Origin: Candidatus Omnitrophota bacterium
GTDB lineage: Bacteria > Omnitrophota > Gorgyraeia > Zapsychrales > Zapsychraceae
Direction: 5' to 3'
NCBI GenBank assembly: GCA_015233115.1
Contig: JADFYJ010000017.1
Span: forward strand, 1 to 57,130
Length of the DNA stretch: 57,130 nt
This document shows, one piece after another, positions 51,386-57,130 of the stretch. The stretch's first letter is position 1; each line of letters starts with the position of its first letter. A program made the position numbers and the translations under genes. Under the pieces are notes generated by a model, which was not told the DNA's origin, did not search any database, and saw only the letters and a program-made list of their open reading frames with translations.

Positions 51386-51461
51386 GCGTCTTGGCTGGGG
51401 GACATGATACTTAATTTGTTTTAATTAAGTTTCGTGTTCCCCGACTAAAGGCGCTTTTTTT
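51386..51461 (+). terminator. Long hairpin with T-run in the permease leader (2)
   Basis: GCGTCTT..AAAGGCGC encloses GGGGGACATGATACTTAATT facing TAATTAAGTTTCGTGTTCCCC (51397-51442), and seven T follow. The inner part is a relative of the 81-bp element at 40113. It ends 32 bases before the permease start. Confidence 0.7.
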
Positions 51462-51493
51462 ATTGAAAGAATAAACAGAAAGGAAGGTGTTTT

Positions 51494-53407
51494 ATGGCTA
51501 CGGTTGATATGACAAAACCGGAAATTAAACCAACACTTGGATTGCTGGGCGCAACGGTCAACGCAATGGCCTTGATTGCTCCCGGGGCATTTTTGTGGAT
51601 TACGTATCAGTTACAAGCGGCAGCGACTGCGCCCAATGGTACTTCGGTGAGTAGTGATATTTGGGCGGGAATTGTGGCTGCTCTGGTGATCGCGTTCTTA
51701 ACCGCGATCTCTTATGCGGAATTGGCCAAAATTTATCCGGAAGCAGGATTTAAAAGCTGCTGCTATTTTGTAGAGAAGGCTTTTGGCGGACTTAAGAGGA
51801 AGAAAAAAGAAGGATGTCCTGAAGGATGCGCGGAAGGGTCTTCGGATGAACGACGTAAACCTTTCACGCTCACCCGTTTTGCCAAACTTATTACAGCTTG
51901 GTCAGCGCATCTTTTTTACTGGGTCTATCCGGGCGTCATGGTCGCGTTCATGGCTAACTTGATCGGCTACCTTTATACGCAGTTTACCGGACACACCTTT
52001 TCTATGGGCACGTTGACCGGCATTGGAGTGGTGTTCGCCTTTGCTTGTGCCTATATTGCTTACCGTGGAGTCACCGGTTCAACTAAAACCGCATTTTGGA
52101 TTAACGTCATTCAGCTGGTGACGTTGGTGATCTTTAGCGGTTTGGCAATTTGGTACCGTATCGCGAATCCGCAACACGCGACACAATGGTCATTTACCGG
52201 CGGGTGGGATGTTATCCGTCCGCATTCACTTTATGGTGTATTAATTCAGTCGACAGTTGCTATTTTGATCTTGGTTGGGTTTGAAAGCTGTACCGCGCTT
52301 TCAGCGGAAACCAAGGAACCGGAAAAAACGATTCCAAAAGCAATTATTCTTTCTTTGGTTATTCAGGGGATATTCGCATATCTGTTCCAATACTTTGCCG
52401 CAGGATTGATGGTTAGCGAAAAGTTGGTCGGGACAGCAGCCGGAAAAGCAGTTATGGGTCTTGATGCTGCTGCGGCATCAGGCGCGCCGATCGGCGATAT
52501 GGCAAAACTTTTGGGAGATAATCTCTTAGGCGGGATAGGGTTTGGTTTGATGATTACCATGGCCATTACTGTTGCTATCGCGATTATCGGAACCACATTA
52601 AGTTGTATGAATACCGCGGTACGCGTCAGCTGTGCTATGGCTGAAGATAAAGAGTTCCCGGAATTATTGGGATTTATGGACGGTCAATTCAGCACCCCGC
52701 ATGTAGCCCTTTGGGTTTTGGCTATTGTTTCCTCTATTATCGCGGCGGTCGGCGTGCGGTCAGTCGTCGGGTTAACAGGCATTACTTTGGCATCCAATCT
52801 GGGAACATTTGTGCTTTACGCGATGACATGTATTTCCGCGTTTCTTGCTTTTAAGGATAGAGCGGATTTTAAAGTGATTAAGCATGCTGTTATTCCTGGT
52901 CTAGGGTTAATCACGAATCTCATCATGGTTGTCGCTATCGTTTATCTGTATATCATCGGAAATTCTGACGCTCAGGCTGAGGCGAAGATATGCTTTATCA
53001 TCGCCGGCGCTTGGGGTTTCATTAGTTTGTTTTATGTTGCTATGACGACGATGAACAAGTCCTACCATTTAAAAATGGTTTCAGGGGTGATTCGTCCGGA
53101 ACAGCTGAACTTGGTGGTGGAAGCTCTTCGGCAGGAAGATTATATCATGGGGATGACCGTCACCAAAGTAAGAGGTTTTGGCCGTCAAAAAGGCCAAGTC
53201 ATTGGGGATGCGGAAACTAACCGTATTAATTTTCTTCCCAAGGTGAGGGTGGATGTGGTGGTTAAGGAATGGGATGTCCCAACGGTCATGGATATTATGA
53301 GTGAAGCCGCGCGGACCGGGAATGTTGGTGACGGAAAGATTTTTGTGCTAGACGCGTCACAGGCAAGACGTATCCGCACCAGTGATGATGGAGTATGGGC
53401 GATATAA
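51494..53407 (+). CDS. APC-family amino acid permease with C-terminal P-II domain
   Basis: The 637-residue fusion has about 12 membrane segments of an amino acid/polyamine permease (about 15-520; GATVNAMALIAPGAFLWI, ALSAETKEPEKTIPKAII). An intact P-II (GlnB-like) domain spans about 525-637 (VSGVIRPEQLNLVVEAL, VRGFGRQKGQ, NFLPKVRVDVVV, GNVGDGKIFVLD). The T-loop (VIGDAETNRI) lacks the RGxEY tyrosine that is uridylylated in classical P-II. A Lys/Cys-rich loop (KKKEGCPEGCAEG, about 102-114) is inserted between early segments. A gate directly sensing 2-oxoglutarate/ATP is inferred. Confidence 0.93.
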   Translation: MATVDMTKPEIKPTLGLLGATVNAMALIAPGAFLWITYQLQAAATAPNGTSVSSDIWAGIVAALVIAFLTAISYAELAKIYPEAGFKSCCYFVEKAFGGLKRKKKEGCPEGCAEGSSDERRKPFTLTRFAKLITAWSAHLFYWVYPGVMVAFMANLIGYLYTQFTGHTFSMGTLTGIGVVFAFACAYIAYRGVTGSTKTAFWINVIQLVTLVIFSGLAIWYRIANPQHATQWSFTGGWDVIRPHSLYGVLIQSTVAILILVGFESCTALSAETKEPEKTIPKAIILSLVIQGIFAYLFQYFAAGLMVSEKLVGTAAGKAVMGLDAAAASGAPIGDMAKLLGDNLLGGIGFGLMITMAITVAIAIIGTTLSCMNTAVRVSCAMAEDKEFPELLGFMDGQFSTPHVALWVLAIVSSIIAAVGVRSVVGLTGITLASNLGTFVLYAMTCISAFLAFKDRADFKVIKHAVIPGLGLITNLIMVVAIVYLYIIGNSDAQAEAKICFIIAGAWGFISLFYVAMTTMNKSYHLKMVSGVIRPEQLNLVVEALRQEDYIMGMTVTKVRGFGRQKGQVIGDAETNRINFLPKVRVDVVVKEWDVPTVMDIMSEAARTGNVGDGKIFVLDASQARRIRTSDDGVWAI

Positions 53408-53467
53408 AAAAAGTAAAAAGTAAAAGTACTGCAAAAATAAAAAAAGCAAAATATTAGGAGACATATC

Positions 53468-53806
53468 ATGAAAAAGATAGAAGCCATAATCCGTCCGGCC
53501 AGGGTCAGTCACGTTTGTGAGGCCTTGGATAAAGTAGGACACCCAGGAATGATGCTGACCGAAATTGAAGGTCATGGAAAACAAAAAGGCATGACCAAAG
53601 TTTTGCGCGGCAAAGAGTATCATGTCGAGTTTATGACTAAAACAAAGATCGATATTGTAGCAAAAGACGAGGACGTGGCAAGAATCGTTCAAGCCATTCG
53701 TGAAGCTGCTTTCACCGGAGAGGTCGGCGATGGAAAAATATTCGTTTCAGCTATGGAGGATGCGATACGAATCCGGACAGATGAAAAAGGCGATACTGTT
53801 TTGTAG
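53468..53806 (+). CDS. glnB: Nitrogen regulatory protein P-II
   Basis: Trimeric sensor of 2-oxoglutarate, ATP and ADP. 112 residues: KKIEAIIRPARVSHVCEAL, GHGKQKG, T-loop MTKVLRGKEYHVEF with the tyrosine of the RGxEY motif kept, and FTGEVGDGKIFVSAMEDAIR. It is 60 bases downstream of the P-II-fused permease, so the two P-II domains may compete or form mixed trimers. GlnB versus GlnK is not decided. Confidence 0.95.
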   Translation: MKKIEAIIRPARVSHVCEALDKVGHPGMMLTEIEGHGKQKGMTKVLRGKEYHVEFMTKTKIDIVAKDEDVARIVQAIREAAFTGEVGDGKIFVSAMEDAIRIRTDEKGDTVL

Positions 53807-53813
53807 GTGTGTT

Positions 53814-53957
53814 ATGAAAAAAACACGACAAGAAGAATTAATGGAATTGCAGCAAAACATAAAAGAAAGCCTTCGGCAGAAAAAGCTGAAGGAGTTAAAA
53901 AGATTAGTCCAGAGGTATTTATGTCTATTAATGTTCAAACCAAAGACCAGGAGGTAA
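53814..53957 (+). CDS. Small ORF between P-II and porin (47 aa)
   Basis: ATG 53814 after TAGGTG opens a Lys/Glu-rich, probably helical peptide (MKKTRQEELMELQQNIKESL). It stops at TAA 53955, two bases before the porin start and overlapping the porin's GGAGG. The fit suggests translational coupling, but it could also be chance. No homologue recognised. Confidence 0.4.
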   Translation: MKKTRQEELMELQQNIKESLRQKKLKELKRLVQRYLCLLMFKPKTRR

Positions 53958-53959
53958 AA

Positions 53960-55219
53960 ATGTATCGTTTTCATATGGGATTTGTTTTAGGTTTCATGTT
54001 GTTCATGTTAGGATTTCCGGCCCTGTGCCGGGCGGATGACGCTAAAGAGGCAGAGTTGTTGCAAAAGGTTGATGCTATGGAAAAAAGGATTAAATTTTTA
54101 GAAGAGAACCAAGTAAAGAGTGGAGACGCTGTAATTAACAAAACTGAGGTCGAAGCTATTGTAGACGAAAAAGTTTCTAAATCCGTTGTTCCTGATTTTT
54201 TCAAAGATATAACCATGAGCGGTTTTGTGGATACTTCTTACGTTTACAATACCAATCATCCGGACTCTGGTACCAATACTGCACGGGCTTTTGATACGGA
54301 AGCCAATAGTTTTGGTTTTCAGGCCGCCAAGCTGGCTCTTGAAAAATTGCCTGCCAAGACCGGCGGAGTTGGTTTTCGGACGGACCTTTTGTTAGGAGAA
54401 GATGCCAAGGTTTTGAATTCTTTCACAAACGGATTTGGCAGTGACGGTGATTTTGACGTGGAGCAGGCATATGTCGATATTATGGCGCCTGTCGGTAAGG
54501 GGTTGGATATTAAGGCTGGTAAATTTACCACTTTGGCTGGAGCCGAAGTCATTGAATCCAAAGACAACTGGAATTTTAGCCGCTCGCTTCTGTTCGGCTA
54601 TGCAGAGCCTGCGACCCATACCGGTGTTCGCGCCAGTTATCCGATTACAGATACTCTGACCGGATATCTTGGTGTCAATAACGGCTGGGACGATGTGAAG
54701 GATAACAATAAAGGGAAGTCGGTTGAAAGTTCTCTAGCGTGGGCGCCCAAGGATTGGTTCTCATTAAATCTGGCAGGGATGTATGGACCAGAACAGGCAT
54801 TCAATAATCACTCGAACCGAGGTTTGGTCAGCCTTGTCGCGACCTACCAGCCGATCAAGCCATTGACCCTGAAACTCGCTGCGGATTATGCTAACGAACA
54901 GGATACGACCGGGCTGAACATGGATAAAAATGGAACGTGGTCTGGCGTTGCTGGCTATGCGCGCTATGACATCAATGACAAGTGGAGCTTGTCCAACCGG
55001 ACTGAATATTTTTCTGATCCCAATGGTCTGCGGGTTGTTCCCGGTACTAATTTGAGCATGTGGGAGAATACATCAACTTTAGAGTTAAGGCCTTATAAGG
55101 GTCTTATTACTCGTCTGGAATACCGTTATGACAGTGCTTCTGAAGACATTTATACGGTGGGTTCTGCATCTGCGGGTCATCAGGGGACGGTGGGTTTAGA
55201 AGCGATTTTTGCGTTTTAA
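53960..55219 (+). CDS. Outer-membrane beta-barrel porin (OmpL/bbp2-like)
   Basis: The 419-residue protein has a signal peptide (about 1-25, ending CRA), a short coiled coil (AELLQKVDAMEKRIKFLEEN) and a beta-barrel of about 330 residues with paired strands (VDTSYVYNTNHPDSGTN, LDIKAGKFTTLAGAEVIES, ...) ending in aromatic F (LEAIFAF). This resembles putative porins of the bbp2 (PF07642) type found next to ammonium and P-II genes. The start is ATG 53960 with AGGAGG; the longer frame from 53807 is rejected. Confidence 0.87.
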   Translation: MYRFHMGFVLGFMLFMLGFPALCRADDAKEAELLQKVDAMEKRIKFLEENQVKSGDAVINKTEVEAIVDEKVSKSVVPDFFKDITMSGFVDTSYVYNTNHPDSGTNTARAFDTEANSFGFQAAKLALEKLPAKTGGVGFRTDLLLGEDAKVLNSFTNGFGSDGDFDVEQAYVDIMAPVGKGLDIKAGKFTTLAGAEVIESKDNWNFSRSLLFGYAEPATHTGVRASYPITDTLTGYLGVNNGWDDVKDNNKGKSVESSLAWAPKDWFSLNLAGMYGPEQAFNNHSNRGLVSLVATYQPIKPLTLKLAADYANEQDTTGLNMDKNGTWSGVAGYARYDINDKWSLSNRTEYFSDPNGLRVVPGTNLSMWENTSTLELRPYKGLITRLEYRYDSASEDIYTVGSASAGHQGTVGLEAIFAF

Positions 55220-55243
55220 ATAAATAGTGTCTAAATAAGTCAA

Positions 55244-55274
55244 TAAGGCCAGAGAGGCCCTCTGGCCTTATATT
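55244..55274 (+). terminator. Intrinsic terminator after the porin
   Basis: TAAGGCCAGA (55244-55253), loop GAGGCCC, TCTGGCCTTA (55261-55270), then TATTTTAAT. The following gap to 55464 is AT-rich. It contains TTGAGACAGCTGTTCTCAA at about 55430, a possible operator before kdp. Confidence 0.8.
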
Positions 55275-55464
55275 TTAATATTTGTTTCAATTTTGGTATT
55301 TATTTTTTTCGTTAATACTCCCCTGAATGATTTGTTCTGCTTTTAATATTTTTTTAATACCTTCGGCCTTCTATTTAATTTGAAAGTTTCCAGTAAAATG
55401 TTATAAATATCATTAGAATAAAATCATTTTGAGACAGCTGTTCTCAAGCTTAGAGAGGGTTCAT

Positions 55465-55545
55465 ATGGATCTGATTTTTATCATTATAATAATTTTGCTT
55501 ATGTTGACTTCATTTGCTTTTATCAATTTGTGCGGCAAAGTATAA
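55465..55545 (+). CDS. 26-aa single-span membrane peptide upstream of kdpF
   Basis: ATG 55465 after GAGAGGG encodes MDLIFIIIIILLMLTSFAFI followed by NLCGKV. One membrane segment, Cys near the end. Small unannotated peptides of this form occur before kdpF in other genomes, to my recollection. It is 13 bases upstream of kdpF. Confidence 0.55.
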   Translation: MDLIFIIIIILLMLTSFAFINLCGKV

Positions 55546-55558
55546 GGGAAGGTGTCAT

Positions 55559-55651
55559 ATGTTAGTGATTTATTGGATCGGCGGAATTTTGGCTTTTGGT
55601 TTGTTCATTTATTTATTTCTCGCGTTGCTTAAACCGGAGATATTTTCATGA
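55559..55651 (+). CDS. kdpF: KdpF, small subunit of the K+-transporting ATPase
   Basis: 30 residues, one membrane span: MLVIYWIGGILAFGLFIYLF followed by LALLKPEIFS, which fits KdpF (YLxxALxKPExF). SD is GGAAGG. It overlaps kdpA by four bases (ATGA). KdpF stabilises the KdpFABC complex. Confidence 0.88.
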   Translation: MLVIYWIGGILAFGLFIYLFLALLKPEIFS

Positions 55652-57130
55652 ACTGGAATAATGTTATTCAAATATCCACTTACCTTATTGTCTTATTATT
55701 GACAGTTAAGCCGCTCGGCATTTACATGGCCTGTGTTTATGAGGGAAGGCCTGCGGGTTTAAATGTTTGGTTTGCTTCTTTTGAAAAGTGGATTTACAAA
55801 ATTTGCGGTGTCAAAGAAGAAGATGGCATGACCTGGAAAGAATATGCTGTGGCGCTCATGCTGTTTAATGCGTTGGGAATATTTTTTGTTTATGCTATCC
55901 AGCGCCTTCAGAATTTTTTACCTTTTAATCCAATGGCTATGCCGGTGGTCTCGCCTGATTCTTCATTTAATACGGCAGTCAGTTTCGTTACTAATACCAA
56001 TTGGCAAGGCTATAGCGGCGAGGGTACCATGAGTTATTTGACGCAAATGCTAGCGTTGACGGTTCAGAATTTTGTTTCTGCCGCGACGGGTATGGCGGTT
56101 TTGGTCGCGTTGATCCGAGGTTTTATCCAAAAACAAACCAAGACACTTGGTAATTTCTGGGTGGATTTAGTAAGGACTACGCTTTATATTTTAATTCCTT
56201 TGTCACTTATCTTGGCTCTTGTATTAGTTTGGCAAGGCGTGCCGCAGACATTTAATTCAAGCGCGACAGCCACTTTGGTTCAGCCTATGAAAGATGCGGC
56301 AGGTAAACCTGTAACGGATCAGGTGATTGCTCTCGGTCCGGTCGCCTCACAAATAGCCATCAAACAATTGGGTACGAACGGCGGTGGTTTTTTTAATACT
56401 AATTCCGCGCATCCGTTTGAGAATCCTACGCCGCTAAGTAATTTTTTGGAAATGCTGACCATACTCCTCATTCCTGCCGGCCTTTGTTGTACTTTCGGTT
56501 TCATGGTCAAAGACCGTCGTCAAGGCTGGGCACTATTGGCCGCTATGCTTCTAATTTTTATTCCTTGTCTGGTTTGGTCGGTCCAGATTGAACAAAAAGG
56601 TAATCCTTTAATCGCGCGTTTGGGCGTTAACCAAGCCGCTACTGCTTTTCAACCGGGTGGAAATATGGAGGGGAAGGAAGCGCGTTTTGGGATTGTCAGC
56701 TCATCCATTTGGTCAGTCGCCACAACGTCAGCATCGAATGGTTCAGTCAATTCCATGCATGATTCTTTTATGCCTTTAGGCGGAATGATTCCGATGTGGC
56801 TCATTCAATTAGGTGAAGTTATATTCGGCGGTGTGGGTTGCGGGCTGTTTGGCATGATCGCCTTTGTGATCGTCGCGGTTTTTATTGCCGGACTAATGAT
56901 CGGGAGGACTCCCGAATACTTGGGTAAAAAAATTGAAGCGTATGAAATGAAAATGGCGTCGTTGGTCGCTTTGATCCCGCATATTTTTATTCTAATGCCG
57001 ACAGCGATAGCCGTACTTATCGCTGCTGGAAAAGCCGGGATTGCTAATCCGGGAGCGCATGGTTTTAGCGAGATTTTATATGCCTTTTCCTCCGCGGCAG
57101 GAAATAATGGAAGTGCTTTTGCCGGGTTGT
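55648..57130 (+). CDS. kdpA: K+-transporting ATPase subunit KdpA, 3'-truncated by the window edge
   Basis: Potassium-channel-like subunit of the high-affinity Kdp pump. It starts MNWNNVIQISTYLIVLLLTV and shows the filter-loop motifs SFVTNTNWQGYSGE, LGTNGGGFFNTNSAHPFENP, TTSASNGSVNSMHDSF and the start of the fourth (SSAAGNNGSAFAG). About 494 of roughly 560 residues are in the window. kdpB and kdpC should follow outside. Confidence 0.97.
   Translation, partial: MNWNNVIQISTYLIVLLLTVKPLGIYMACVYEGRPAGLNVWFASFEKWIYKICGVKEEDGMTWKEYAVALMLFNALGIFFVYAIQRLQNFLPFNPMAMPVVSPDSSFNTAVSFVTNTNWQGYSGEGTMSYLTQMLALTVQNFVSAATGMAVLVALIRGFIQKQTKTLGNFWVDLVRTTLYILIPLSLILALVLVWQGVPQTFNSSATATLVQPMKDAAGKPVTDQVIALGPVASQIAIKQLGTNGGGFFNTNSAHPFENPTPLSNFLEMLTILLIPAGLCCTFGFMVKDRRQGWALLAAMLLIFIPCLVWSVQIEQKGNPLIARLGVNQAATAFQPGGNMEGKEARFGIVSSSIWSVATTSASNGSVNSMHDSFMPLGGMIPMWLIQLGEVIFGGVGCGLFGMIAFVIVAVFIAGLMIGRTPEYLGKKIEAYEMKMASLVALIPHIFILMPTAIAVLIAAGKAGIANPGAHGFSEILYAFSSAAGNNGSAFAGL

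Noticed and set aside
51301-51461. Glutamine (glnA) riboswitch before the P-II permease
   Set aside because: The characteristic glnA RNA core sequence could not be found. Only simple hairpins with T-runs are visible.
53807-53959. Longer N-terminus of the porin (from 53807)
   Set aside because: It would put 51 polar residues before a clear signal peptide. ATG 53960 has AGGAGG directly upstream.

Overview
The window looks like a contig from an uncultured Gram-negative (two-membrane) bacterium. It encodes LPS export permeases (LptF/LptG), lipoprotein sorting (LolC/LolD), a porin and two PEP-CTERM surface proteins. Its core gene order, mcsA-mcsB-clpC-radA-PIN/TRAM-ispD-ispF-cysE-cysS-tmk-holB-ricT-metG, otherwise recalls Bacillus-type genomes. 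This mix, with secreted proteins of the GTTELxxxYPxPxG...NVGIGT type, suggests Candidatus Omnitrophota (OP3). That placement is inference from gene content, not a database match.

Layout. 1-26.3 kb is a dense + strand core block: end of nadA, lysS, lolCD, ilvE, the McsAB/ClpC proteostasis genes, radA, isoprenoid (ispDF), cysteine and tRNA-charging genes (cysE, cysS, metG), tmk/holB/ricT, mtnA, thiL, tsaE/tsaB and alr. 26.3-29.2 kb is the minus-strand group comF-lptF-lptG. 29.4-34.7 kb carries pyrE, maf, an M48 protease, a DUF192 protein, lpdA (minus), tRNA-Leu(CAG) (minus) and smpB. At 34.76-35.40 kb is ssrA (tmRNA) with a 252-nt group I intron in its T-loop. 35.6-41 kb is accessory: an Rhs C-terminal remnant, a REP-type tyrosine transposase cassette with 26-bp inverted ends, a gene broken by a stop codon, an 81-bp palindromic insertion and the first PEP-CTERM gene. 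41-50.6 kb holds exported or hypothetical genes, an aquaporin, an rRNA methyltransferase-like gene and an azoreductase-like gene. 50.6-53.8 kb is a probable nitrogen-control unit: a small sigma factor, an amino-acid permease fused to a P-II domain, and a free P-II protein, with intrinsic-terminator hairpins in the leaders. A porin and the start of a kdp potassium-pump operon end the window.

The most unusual signals are non-coding. (1) About ten junctions in the first 25 kb carry degenerate 7- or 8-bp tandem words; at most of them the words right after one stop codon recur in reverse complement just before the next gene's ribosome-binding site. (2) Several intergenic nested hairpins share the same fixed internal-loop sequences while their outer and inner stems vary with compensating changes. 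(3) The tmRNA intron. (4) Several dispersed hairpin families (GTAG-headed, GGGGACA-type, AACC/GGTT-type), some of which may relate to the transposase at 36.3 kb.
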